A stretch of DNA of 64,000 nucleotides from Gordonia aichiensis NBRC 108223 (GTDB lineage Bacteria; Actinomycetota; Actinomycetes; Mycobacteriales; Mycobacteriaceae). The translations under genes were made by a program, and so were the position numbers. Of the stretch, positions 1-8,273 are shown in pieces (positions within the stretch are counted from its first letter, which is position 1; each line of letters opens with the position of its first letter). The DNA is taken from the NCBI RefSeq assembly GCF_000332975.1, contig NZ_BANR01000025.1, positions 1 to 64,000 of the forward strand, written 5' to 3'. A model generated the notes under the pieces. It was not told the origin of the DNA. It worked only from the letters and a program-made list of their open reading frames with translations, and made no database searches.

Positions 1-71
1 TTATGACGTCCGCGGCCCTTCAAGTGGCCGAACGGCTTGCAGGACGATTCGAACTGGAGCCCACCTCATGA
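1..71 (+). CDS. acetaldehyde dehydrogenase (acylating), C-terminal fragment
   Basis: Only the last 22 codons lie in the window; the stop is at 69-71. The visible tail contains [19 protein letters not shown], which resembles the C-terminal helix of acylating acetaldehyde dehydrogenases (BphJ/HsaG/MhpF family). The stop overlaps the start of the following aldolase gene (ATGA). That coupling is normal for this enzyme pair, which forms a channelling complex turning 4-hydroxy-2-oxovalerate into pyruvate and acetyl-CoA. The call rests mostly on this neighbour, because the catalytic part lies outside the window. Confidence 0.7.
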   Translation, partial: MTSAALQVAERLAGRFELEPTS

Positions 72-1114
72 CTACTCACACAGCTCGCCCGACAGTGGCT
101 GAAGGCGCGCCGCTCTACATTCAAGACGTCACCTTGCGTGACGGGATGCATGCCACCCGCCATCGCATCACTCCTGAGCAAGTCGCCAAGGTCGCCCGTG
201 CTCTCGACGCAGCCGGCGTTGACGCCATCGAGGTCACACACGGGGACGGACTTGCCGGACACAGCCTCACCTATGGTGTTGGCAGCAATACCGATTGGGA
301 GTGGATCGCTGCTGCTGCCGAAGTCGTGAACCGGGCAACTCTCACCGCGCTACTGCTGCCGGGTGTCGGGACGGTCGCCGAACTGGCTCGCGCCCACGAA
401 CTGGGTGTTGAATCGATTCGAATTGCGACGCATTGCACTGAAGCCGATGTCGCCGCACAGCACATCTCTACTGCGCGCGAACTGGGCATGGATGTGTGTG
501 GCTTCCTCATGATGTCTCACCTTGCAGAGCCCGCCACTCTAGCCGAACAAGCGAGGCTCATGGAATCGTTTGGAGCACAGTGCGTTTACGTCGTCGACTC
601 GGGCGGACGGCTGACCATGGACGGCATTCGTGACCGGGTTCGCGCATATCGCGACGTGCTAGACGACACAACCCAGGTCGGGATCCATGCCCACCAGAAT
701 CTGTCTTTGGCGGTGGCCAACAGCGTGGTCGCAGTAGAGGAAGGAGCGATTCGCGTCGACGCGTCGCTCGCAGGGCACGGTGCGGGCGCGGGCAACTGCC
801 CGATCGAAGCCTTTATCGCCGTCGCTGAACTCAACGGGTGGAAACAGGGTTGCGAACTCTTCGCTTTGCAGGATGCAGCCGACGACATTGTTCGACCGCT
901 TCAAGATCGCCCAGTCCGGGTTGACCGCGAAACACTCACGCTAGGCTACGCGGGCGCCTATTCCAGCTTCCTTCGCCATGCCGAAACTGCAGCCGAGAGG
1001 TACGGATTGGACACCCGTGACATCCTTATGGCAGTCGGCCGACGGGGCTTGATCGGCGGACAGGAAGACCTCATCGCCGATATCGCCCTGGACCTGGCGG
1101 CAGAGCATGCTTAG
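68..1114 (+). CDS. 4-hydroxy-2-oxovalerate aldolase (DmpG/BphI/HsaF family)
   Basis: 348 aa, the usual length for this TIM-barrel class II aldolase. It cleaves 4-hydroxy-2-oxoacids to pyruvate and an aldehyde, which is passed to the partner acetaldehyde dehydrogenase encoded just upstream. The N-terminal motif TLRDGMHA gives Arg24, the metal ligand Asp25 and His28. The HAH motif gives the metal ligands His207 and His209. The C-terminal part (after about residue 285) is the communication domain that contacts the dehydrogenase. The ATG overlaps the upstream stop, fixing the start. Such pairs end meta-cleavage of aromatics or of sterol ring A (hsaF); the window does not show which pathway. Base composition looks less GC-rich than in the genes to the right. 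Confidence 0.92.
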   Translation: MTTHTARPTVAEGAPLYIQDVTLRDGMHATRHRITPEQVAKVARALDAAGVDAIEVTHGDGLAGHSLTYGVGSNTDWEWIAAAAEVVNRATLTALLLPGVGTVAELARAHELGVESIRIATHCTEADVAAQHISTARELGMDVCGFLMMSHLAEPATLAEQARLMESFGAQCVYVVDSGGRLTMDGIRDRVRAYRDVLDDTTQVGIHAHQNLSLAVANSVVAVEEGAIRVDASLAGHGAGAGNCPIEAFIAVAELNGWKQGCELFALQDAADDIVRPLQDRPVRVDRETLTLGYAGAYSSFLRHAETAAERYGLDTRDILMAVGRRGLIGGQEDLIADIALDLAAEHA

Positions 1115-1188
1115 TCATCGTCGCCCCATCTGATCCGCACGCGACTGGTGACAGCGCGGGGCCACACGAACGGACTCGAGGCGGAAGG

Positions 1189-2145
1189 TCAGGTGCCGAG
1201 CGCTTCGGCGTCCTCCTCGCCGAAGCGTTCCTCGAGAAGTTCCGGCGAGACGTCGAGGTCGATCTCCTCGACCGGCCGGCCACGCGCGGACTCGATGGCG
1301 CTGAGTCGACGCTGCGCCCGGTCGGCGGCGTAGGAGAGGAACTCGGAGTTGTCGATGCCGAACGGCGGTTCGTCGAACTGGGCGTTGACCCACTCGATCA
1401 TGCCGAGCGCGAGGGGCATCAGTTCGCCCATCCGGACGCCGATCGCCTCCCAGAGGCTGTCGTCGGCGGCGACGTGGCGGCGGCAGGTGAAGGTGCCCCA
1501 GGCCATGTGGCGGCGTTCGTCGTCGCCGATGAACTTGATGATCCGCTGCATGCCGGGGAGGATTCCGCGCTGTGTGCAGATTCGCTGCCATGCGTAGTAG
1601 CCGGTGAGTGCCAGCGATCCCTCGATGACGTGGTTGTAGGTGACACTGGCGCGCACCTGGTTGAGCGGCGACGGATCGGTGTCGAGTCGGTGCAGTGAAT
1701 CGGGGAGCTCCTCGTAGAAGAGCTGGCGATAGTAAGGGTTCTCGGCGACGTAGGGATTGAGGTCGTCGGTCAGGCCGACGGCATCCATCCAGAGGCGGAA
1801 GACCTCGGTGTGCTTGGCCTCTTCAAAGCAGAACTGCGACAGGTACATCTCATCGCCGAACCGGCCTTCGGCGGCCATGGCCTTCATGAAGGGCTGGATG
1901 TCCTGCGTGACCGCTTCCTCGCCCGCCACGAACTGGGCGACGAGGAACGTCGCACTGCGTTGCTGCTCTGCGTCGAGTTCGTACCAGTCGGCAGCGTCGC
2001 GGGTCATGTCGATGGCAGTGGGATCCCAGAACCGCGCGTTGCCCTTCATGAACAGACGCAACGGCAGTGACTGCCAGTTGAGGCCGCCGCGTCGCAGGGA
2101 CGCGAAATCCTGACGAGTGACGGGTTGGTGGTCGGCGAGAGTCAT
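1189..2145 (-). CDS. R2-like ligand-binding oxidase (R2lox, Rv0233-like)
   Basis: 318 aa from the chosen ATG at 2145; an upstream in-frame ATG at 2217 would add 24 residues but has no family support. It belongs to the ferritin-like ribonucleotide-reductase R2 superfamily but matches the R2lox branch, which carries a Mn/Fe cofactor and binds a fatty acid. All ligands are visible: Glu76 (GEEAV), Glu109 and His112 (EEAKH), Glu175 (VIEG), Glu210 and His213 (DDERRH). Val79 and Tyr170 match the residues that form the Val-Tyr ether cross-link in the M. tuberculosis protein. No R1 subunit lies nearby, which argues against a true ribonucleotide reductase. It follows an MMPL exporter on the same strand with an 89-bp gap. 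Its physiological substrate is unknown in the family. Confidence 0.9.
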   Translation of the reverse strand: MTLADHQPVTRQDFASLRRGGLNWQSLPLRLFMKGNARFWDPTAIDMTRDAADWYELDAEQQRSATFLVAQFVAGEEAVTQDIQPFMKAMAAEGRFGDEMYLSQFCFEEAKHTEVFRLWMDAVGLTDDLNPYVAENPYYRQLFYEELPDSLHRLDTDPSPLNQVRASVTYNHVIEGSLALTGYYAWQRICTQRGILPGMQRIIKFIGDDERRHMAWGTFTCRRHVAADDSLWEAIGVRMGELMPLALGMIEWVNAQFDEPPFGIDNSEFLSYAADRAQRRLSAIESARGRPVEEIDLDVSPELLEERFGEEDAEALGT

Positions 2146-2234
2146 GACGCACCGATCAAGGATCGTTCGGGACTCATGAACTGACGTTAGCCCCGCGATC
2201 GACCGAAATCGGTTCATTTCGGCGAACTCTCAGG

Positions 2235-4469
2235 TTACTCGTGCGTCACTTGCGCCACCGCGTCGTCGGACGCCGCGGTCGTCCCGGTGTCGGTCTTCCC
2301 GGTGTCGGGATCGTGCTTGCGGGACAGGGCGCTCGGCCACCAGATCCACCGGCCGATGTCGATGGAGAGGGCGGGTACCAACAGCGTGCGGACGATGAGT
2401 GTGTCGATGAGGACACCGAACGCCACGAGGAAGGCCACCTGGGCGAGGAACAGCAACGGGATCACCGCCAGCGACGCGAACGTCGCGGCGAGCACGACGC
2501 CAGCGGAGGTGATGACACCTCCGGTAGCGGTGAGGCCGCGGATCACCCCGTCACGCGTGCCGTGTCTCTTCGACTCCTCTCGCACCCGGGTCATCAAGAA
2601 GATGTTGTAGTCGATGCCCAAAGCCACCAGGAACACGAACGCGAACAGCGGTACGACGGGGTCGGCCCCGGGGAAGCCGAACGGCCCGTTGAACAGCAGA
2701 GCCGCGACACCGAGCGTCGTCGCGAACGACAACACGGTGGTGCCGAGAAGAATCACCGGGGCCACGATGCTCCGCAGCAGCAGGATCAGCACCGCGAGGA
2801 CCACGAGCAGAACGATCGGGATGATCAGGTTGCGGTCGTGCTGTGCGGTTGTCCTGGTGTCGAGGTCGGTGGCCGTGGTCCCGCCGACGGTTGCGTTCGC
2901 GTCGGCGATGGGGTGGACGCGCTCACGGATGCGGACGACGGTGTCCTGTGCGGCGAGCGAATCCGCATTGTCGGTCAACGTCGCCTGGATGGCGACGCGG
3001 TTGTCGCGGACGAGGGGAGCCTGGTCGGCCATCGGGTTCTGGCTCGCGGTGTAGAACTGCGCTTCGGCGACGCCGTCGACGGACCGCACGGCGTCGAGGA
3101 CAGCGGTGGACTGTGGGGCGTCGGCGATGATCCAGGTCGGCGAACCGCTACCGGCGTCGAAGTGACGAGCCTGGACGTCGGCGCCTTCGACCGATTCGAC
3201 GCTGCCGAGGAAGAAGTCGGTCTGTGCGATGCCGTCTGACTTGAACATCGGCGCGAATGCGGCACCGATGAGCAGCACGATCAGGGTGGAGGCCCAGATC
3301 ACGCGGGGTCGGGCGGCGACCTTCTCCGCGATGGCGTGCCAGAAGCGATGAGTCGAGTTCTGGGTGCCCGTGCCGGCCATGTCGGTCGCCCCGTCAGCCC
3401 CGTCAGCCGTGTCGGTCGACGTCGTCGTCGGTTGCTCAAGGCGGGGACGGACCGGCCAGAACGCCGCCCGACCGAGCAGTGCGAGAACCGCGGGCAGGAA
3501 CGTCATCGAGGCAAGGAATGACGCCACGATGCCGATCGCGGCGACCGGACCGAGGCTGCGATTGGAGTTGAGGTCGGAGAACAGCAGGCACAGCACACCG
3601 AGGATGACGGTGCCCGCCGACGCGGCGACCGGCTCGATGGTCGCTCGCCACGCGACCTTGATCGCGCGGTATTTGTCGGCGGTCTGCGTCAGTTCCTCAC
3701 GGAAGCGCGACACGAGTAGTAGGGCGTAGTCGGTGGCAGCGCCGAACACGAGGATGAACAGGATGCCCTGGCTCTGCCCGTTGAGCTCGAACGCACCCTG
3801 TTTCGTCAGGAAGTAGACAGCACCCGACGCGAGTCCGAGAGCGAAGACCGCCGAGATGATCACGACGAACGGGAGGATGGGACTCCGGTAGACGATGATG
3901 AGGATGACGATCACCACCGCGCCGGCGACCAGGAGCAGCAGTCCGTCGATACCCGCGAATGCCTCGCCGAGGTCGGCGATCTGACCGCCCGGGCCGGTTA
4001 CGTAGACGCTCAGGCCATTGGGCGGGTTGGCCAGCGCGTCACGGAGCTTTTCGACGGTGTCGGACGGCTCACCCTTGGTGGAGATCGGCACGACGAGTTC
4101 TGCGGCCTGGCCGTCGGACGAGCGAATGGCGGGAGAGAACGCCTGGCCGAAACCCTCTGTACCCGCGAGCGGCTTGGTGATGTCGGCGAGGTACGTCGCG
4201 TCGGCGTCGGTGCAACCCGACGACCGCTCGGCGATGACGATGGCCGGGACGTAGCTGGTGTCCTGGAACTTCGCGAGCTCGTCGTTGACCTGTGTCGACT
4301 CCGCGGAGGCGGGCAGGAAGGCCGTGTTGTCGTTGGTCGACACCGAGGCGAGCTTGCCCGCGAACGGACCGGTGAAGGAGCCGAGCACGATCCACGCGAG
4401 GATTCCCAACGCCGGGATGAGCCAACGGAGACGATGAGTCGACGACGCGGTCCGCTGCTTACTCGTCAT
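2235..4469 (-). CDS. MMPL family RND transporter
   Basis: 744 aa from the ATG at 4469, which has AAGG eight bases upstream; a GTG two codons earlier is also possible. The layout is that of MMPL exporters: TM1 near residues 17-37, a periplasmic loop, a first bundle of five helices, a cytosolic linker rich in Thr/Asp/Gly near residues 350-375, then TM7 and the second half. Proton-relay-like Asp-Tyr pairs are seen in GAATDYALLLVSRFREE and ALGIDYNIFLMTRVREE. It lacks the long MmpL3-type tail and looks closer to the short actinobacterial drug or metabolite exporters. It lies between a K+-channel-like gene and R2lox on one strand. The substrate cannot be read from the sequence. Confidence 0.88.
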   Translation of the reverse strand: MTSKQRTASSTHRLRWLIPALGILAWIVLGSFTGPFAGKLASVSTNDNTAFLPASAESTQVNDELAKFQDTSYVPAIVIAERSSGCTDADATYLADITKPLAGTEGFGQAFSPAIRSSDGQAAELVVPISTKGEPSDTVEKLRDALANPPNGLSVYVTGPGGQIADLGEAFAGIDGLLLLVAGAVVIVILIIVYRSPILPFVVIISAVFALGLASGAVYFLTKQGAFELNGQSQGILFILVFGAATDYALLLVSRFREELTQTADKYRAIKVAWRATIEPVAASAGTVILGVLCLLFSDLNSNRSLGPVAAIGIVASFLASMTFLPAVLALLGRAAFWPVRPRLEQPTTTSTDTADGADGATDMAGTGTQNSTHRFWHAIAEKVAARPRVIWASTLIVLLIGAAFAPMFKSDGIAQTDFFLGSVESVEGADVQARHFDAGSGSPTWIIADAPQSTAVLDAVRSVDGVAEAQFYTASQNPMADQAPLVRDNRVAIQATLTDNADSLAAQDTVVRIRERVHPIADANATVGGTTATDLDTRTTAQHDRNLIIPIVLLVVLAVLILLLRSIVAPVILLGTTVLSFATTLGVAALLFNGPFGFPGADPVVPLFAFVFLVALGIDYNIFLMTRVREESKRHGTRDGVIRGLTATGGVITSAGVVLAATFASLAVIPLLFLAQVAFLVAFGVLIDTLIVRTLLVPALSIDIGRWIWWPSALSRKHDPDTGKTDTGTTAASDDAVAQVTHE

Positions 4470-4604
4470 GTCCACATCCTTGCACGTCGGATTTGCCGGG
4501 GTCGGGAGGCGAGAGGATCGTCGTATCGGTTCGCCTCCGAGAGGGTCTTCGGTGCGTCGACGTTCCTGGATGGGATACGGGCCGACCGTTGCACATGCCG
4601 ACGA

Positions 4605-5174
4605 TCAGTCAACTGTGTTGCGTCGCGCGGAGATGAGCAGCGTGAGGAAATGGATGCCCAGCGCGATCAGGACGAAAGCACTCGCCATCTGGACCGAGAC
4701 GACGACACGTGCGGCCTGCGATGCCGGGGCTATGTCGCCGAATCCGGTTGTGGTGAACACCGTCAGGCTGAAATAGAGTGCGTCGATCCTTGTCAGCCTC
4801 ATGTTGAAACTGTCGACGCCGTACTCGGAAATCAAGAAGTAGGTGGTGGCAAACGCGACGATGTAGAACGTCGCAAGCGCAGCCAGCATCTCGAGAGCGG
4901 TCGCGATCGGATACGGAGAGCGGATGAAGTGACGAATTTCCCAGCCGCAGAACGCGATCAGCAGCAGAGCGTCGATCACGAACCCGATCATCTTGAAGTC
5001 GCTCGTGTGGTCGAGTGGCAGGAGGAAGTAGCCGACCAGCAGGACGCACCCCGCGAGCGCCGGACGGATCAGTGCGCTCGCGAGGCGTCGGCCACTGAGC
5101 GGAGCGCGAATGCGCTCGCCGGGTGGTCGGCTACCAGATCCGGACACGGTCTGTGTCCGGAAGGAAGAGTGCAT
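4605..5174 (-). CDS. two-pore-helix potassium channel-like protein
   Basis: About 189 aa from the ATG at 5174; a GTG at 5147 is an alternative start. Either start overlaps the end of the M13 peptidase gene (by 44 or 17 bases). Four hydrophobic segments are visible. The last two flank a pore helix with the selectivity-filter-like motif TTTGFGDIAP, the signature of the KcsA-type Ion_trans_2 domain (TTVGYGD in classical channels, here GFGD as in some bacterial channels). There is no RCK/TrkA_N regulatory domain, so it would be a simple membrane pore. Function as a K+-selective channel is inferred from the filter. Confidence 0.8.
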   Translation of the reverse strand: MHSSFRTQTVSGSGSRPPGERIRAPLSGRRLASALIRPALAGCVLLVGYFLLPLDHTSDFKMIGFVIDALLLIAFCGWEIRHFIRSPYPIATALEMLAALATFYIVAFATTYFLISEYGVDSFNMRLTRIDALYFSLTVFTTTGFGDIAPASQAARVVVSVQMASAFVLIALGIHFLTLLISARRNTVD

Positions 5175-7116
5175 CGCCCTGCGCGACGTCGAACGCGTCG
5201 TAGAAGGCATCGATGTTGCGAACCACGCCGTTGCAACGGAATTCGGGTGGTGAGTGCGGGTCGATGGAGAGTCGACGGATCGCCTCGGCGTCGCGGGTCT
5301 TGGTGCGCCAGATCTGCGCCCAGCTGTAGAAGACCCGCTGGATGCCGGTGAGCCCGTCGATGGTCGGCGGTTCGACGCCCTCGGTGGCGAGACGATAGGC
5401 GACGAGTGCGATCGAGAGGCCACCGAGGTCGCCGATGTTCTCTCCGATGGTGAAGTCGCCGTTGACCTTGTACTTCTCGTCGAGGCCCTCGGGTGTGAAC
5501 TTGCTGTACTGTTCGATCAACGCCCTTGTGCGCTTGGCGAATTCGGTACGGTCGGCGTCGCTCCACCAGTCGACGAGGTTGCCGTCGCCGTCGTACTTTG
5601 CGCCCTGGTCGTCGAATCCGTGTCCGATCTCGTGCCCGATCACCGCGCCGATACCGCCGTAGTTGGCGGCGTCGTCGGCGTCGGGATCGAAGAACGGCGG
5701 CTGCAGGATCGCCGCCGGGAAGACGATCTCGTTCATTCCTGGGTTGTAGTAGGCGTTGACCGTCTGCGGTGTCATGAACCACTCGTCGCGGTCGACCGGG
5801 GAGCCGATCTTGGCGAACTCACGTTCGTTCTCGAATGACGCTGCGCGGGCGTAGTTTCCGATGAGATCGCCGCGGTCTACTGCCAGTGCGCTGTAATCGC
5901 GCCACTGCGCCGGGTAGCCGATCTTCGGCGTGAACTTGTCGAGTTTGACCAGTGCGCGTTCACGGGTGGACGGCGTCATCCACGGGAGGTCGGAGATGTT
6001 CTGGCGGTAGGCCGCAACCAGGTTGGCGATGAGCTCGTCCATCCGAGCCTTCGCCTCGGGCGGGAAGTGCTTCTCGACGTAGAGTTTGCCGACCGCGAAA
6101 CCCATTGCACCCTCGACGAATCCGACTCCACGCTTCCAGCGGTCGCGGATCGTCTCGGCCCCGGTGAGGGTGCGGCCGTAGAACGCGAAGTTCTCATCGA
6201 CGAACTTCGACGACAGGTAGGGCGCGGCCGAGTGCAGCAGACGCCACGTCAGCCACGTCTTCCAGTGGTCGAGCGGCGACTCGGTGAACAGTGTGGTTGC
6301 GTCGTCGACGAACGACGGTTGACCGACGACGACCTCGGCGAAGGTGACGTCGCCGACGGTGCCCAGTCCGCCGAACCACTCATGGACGTTGAAACCCGAA
6401 GCGAGTGAGTCGAATTCGCCGAGCGAGAAGAGGTTGTAGGTGAGGTCGGCGTCGCGTCGTCGAACAACGTCCCAGTGATGGCCCGCGATGGCGGTCTCGA
6501 GGTTGAGGACGGTCGCGGCGCGCTCGTCCGCATCGTCGTAGCCGGCGAGCGAGAACATGCGTGAGATGTGATCGCGGTAGGCCTCACGTGTCTGTGCATG
6601 GGTCTCGTCGCGGTAGTACGACTCGTCGGGTAGCCCAAGACCCGACTGCACGATGTGTACGAGGTAACGGTCGGAGCGCTTGGCGTCGGTGTCGACATAG
6701 AAGCCGAACAGCCCGCCGACGCCGTGCCGCTGCAGACGACCTATCTGCTTGGACAGCCCGTCGGTCGACGTGATGGCCTCGATCGCCTCGATCTCGCCGC
6801 GGATCGGGCCGATCCCGAGGGCCTCGATGTGGTCGGTGTCCATGAACGAACCGAAGAGGTCGCCGATCTTCTGGGCGTCGGACCCGCTGGGCGGATCCGC
6901 CTCGGCGCATTCGGTGATGATGTCGCGGACGTTCTCCTCCGCGCGGTCGCGCAGCACGTGAAAAGCGCCGTCGACCGAACGGTCGTCGGGGATCTCGTGG
7001 GTCTTGAGCCACTTGCCGTTGACGTGGGAGAACAGGTCGTCCTGAACGCGGACGGCGTCGTCGACCCACTCGAGGTCGATGCCGGAGGGGAGGGAATCGG
7101 TCTTCGAAGCAGTCAC
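5131..7116 (-). CDS. zmp1: M13 family zinc metallopeptidase (Zmp1/PepO-like)
   Basis: 661 aa from the GTG at 7116, preceded by GGAAG; this start gives the same N-terminus layout (PSGIDLEWVDD) as M. tuberculosis Zmp1 (Rv0198c). An ATG three codons upstream at 7125 is possible. It is a neprilysin-like endopeptidase. Zinc ligands His495 and His499 sit in HEIGH, with catalytic Glu496, and the third ligand Glu559 lies in GENIGDLGG. The substrate-binding motif NAYYNP precedes them. The C-terminal residues VRIW match the conserved family end. No signal peptide is visible, as in Zmp1. In M. tuberculosis the enzyme interferes with inflammasome activation; a housekeeping role is more likely in an environmental relative. 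Confidence 0.93.
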   Translation of the reverse strand: MTASKTDSLPSGIDLEWVDDAVRVQDDLFSHVNGKWLKTHEIPDDRSVDGAFHVLRDRAEENVRDIITECAEADPPSGSDAQKIGDLFGSFMDTDHIEALGIGPIRGEIEAIEAITSTDGLSKQIGRLQRHGVGGLFGFYVDTDAKRSDRYLVHIVQSGLGLPDESYYRDETHAQTREAYRDHISRMFSLAGYDDADERAATVLNLETAIAGHHWDVVRRRDADLTYNLFSLGEFDSLASGFNVHEWFGGLGTVGDVTFAEVVVGQPSFVDDATTLFTESPLDHWKTWLTWRLLHSAAPYLSSKFVDENFAFYGRTLTGAETIRDRWKRGVGFVEGAMGFAVGKLYVEKHFPPEAKARMDELIANLVAAYRQNISDLPWMTPSTRERALVKLDKFTPKIGYPAQWRDYSALAVDRGDLIGNYARAASFENEREFAKIGSPVDRDEWFMTPQTVNAYYNPGMNEIVFPAAILQPPFFDPDADDAANYGGIGAVIGHEIGHGFDDQGAKYDGDGNLVDWWSDADRTEFAKRTRALIEQYSKFTPEGLDEKYKVNGDFTIGENIGDLGGLSIALVAYRLATEGVEPPTIDGLTGIQRVFYSWAQIWRTKTRDAEAIRRLSIDPHSPPEFRCNGVVRNIDAFYDAFDVAQGDALFLPDTDRVRIW

Positions 7117-7157
7117 GGCTTCCATCCTGTCACGCCGTGCCGTGGCCGTCAGTCGCG

Positions 7158-7940
7158 TCAGGCTTCTCCGAGGGACTTGTCCATGACCCAGATCAGGGCC
7201 TCCGCGCCGGAATCGGAACGCAGCGACGATCCGGAAGTGTCGACGCCCCGGGCGGCGTCGCCCGCACCGAGCGAGACGTCGGGGTCCTCGGACTCGGAGC
7301 CGGAGCCGGAGCCGTGTCGGGTTGTGAGTGTGGCTGTGCCGTCGACGACGAGGAGGTGGGTGAACCTGGCGTCGGGGATGTCGATCGAGGTTCCCGGCGC
7401 GATCCGAGCGGCGAACAGGGTCGCGGCACGATTGTGTATACGGATCGCGGCGTCGACGGAATCGTCGCCCGAGGCCACGGCGACGAGGCCGCCCTCGGCG
7501 AGCCGGGAGGAGATGTCGCGCTGCTCGTACGACGGTGAGATTCCGTACTCGTCGGGCACGACCCACATCTGTACGTAGTGGACCGGCTCGGTCCCCGATC
7601 CGGGCAGGTCGGGCCACGGGTCGTTGCGCTCGGTGTGCTCGATGCCCGAACCCGCGCTCATCCGTTGGGCGAGCCCGGGGTAGACGACCCCGGTGTGACC
7701 TGCGGAGTCGGTGTGGACAAGTGTGCCGGAGACCACCCATGTGACGATCTCGGAATCCGAATGATGGTGCGCGTCGAATCCATGTCCAGGTAGTAAAACT
7801 TCTTCATTGGATGCAATGAGAAGTCCATGATGGGTGTTTGATGGATCGTAGTGATCGCCGAATGAGAACGAGTGACGGGAGGTCAGCCAATCGGTCGACG
7901 TCACCTCCCGGATTCCGGCCCGGAACACCGTGAAGACCAT
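7158..7940 (-). CDS. pirin family protein
   Basis: 260 aa bicupin of the pirin family. Metal-binding residues follow the pirin pattern: His58 and His60 in DAHHHSDSE, then His102 and Glu104 in GIEHTERND. The motif SFSFGDHYDP near residues 24-33 is typical of the first cupin. The second cupin (about residues 150-255) is less conserved and carries a Gly/Ser/Glu-rich stretch. Pirins include quercetin 2,3-dioxygenases and regulators; the substrate here is unknown. It lies 41 bp upstream of zmp1 on the same strand and is divergent from the PBP-like gene. Confidence 0.9.
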   Translation of the reverse strand: MVFTVFRAGIREVTSTDWLTSRHSFSFGDHYDPSNTHHGLLIASNEEVLLPGHGFDAHHHSDSEIVTWVVSGTLVHTDSAGHTGVVYPGLAQRMSAGSGIEHTERNDPWPDLPGSGTEPVHYVQMWVVPDEYGISPSYEQRDISSRLAEGGLVAVASGDDSVDAAIRIHNRAATLFAARIAPGTSIDIPDARFTHLLVVDGTATLTTRHGSGSGSESEDPDVSLGAGDAARGVDTSGSSLRSDSGAEALIWVMDKSLGEA

Positions 7941-8273
7941 GACCCATTATGGACATCGTCTCGTTTGCGGAGTTCAGGCCGGCACCGCGCCGCTGCTGAG
8001 GTCGGCCCCGGCGCGTCGGAGGGTTCAGGCCACCGTGTCGACACCGTCAAACGGGTCGACGATTCCGACAGCGAGAAGCTGATCGATTCCGACGCCGCGA
8101 AGTCGCTGATCGACGCCTCTGACAAGGCAGTCGCGGGCGGCGGAGGCGGGCGGGCCGCAGGCGGCCGGGACAGAGGGGCCGCGGGCGGCCGAGATGAGAT
8201 CGTGACGACTCCGAGTTCTGACTGGAAGCAGGGGAGTGATGTAACTCGTGTGACTAGAGTGAAAAATGGGACT
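7941..8273. other. intergenic region with two GC-rich palindromes
   Basis: This gap lies between the divergent pirin and PBP-like genes. It holds two copies of a short inverted repeat, GGCCGCAGGCGGCC at 8153-8166 and GGCCGCGGGCGGCC at 8177-8190, spaced 24 bp apart. The frame of the downstream gene stays open across the whole gap, but the translation is low-complexity (Gly/Arg/Ala) and precedes a clear membrane anchor, so it is treated as non-coding. No clear promoter was recognised. Confidence 0.45.

Noticed and set aside
1189..2145. Ribonucleotide reductase small subunit (nrdF)
   Set aside because: The Val and Tyr cross-link residues and overall text match R2lox, and no nrdE/nrdH genes are near.
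7872..8273. A 134-residue N-terminal extension of the PBP-like protein
   Set aside because: The frame is open, but it overlaps the pirin start, has low-complexity sequence and lies before a typical membrane anchor.
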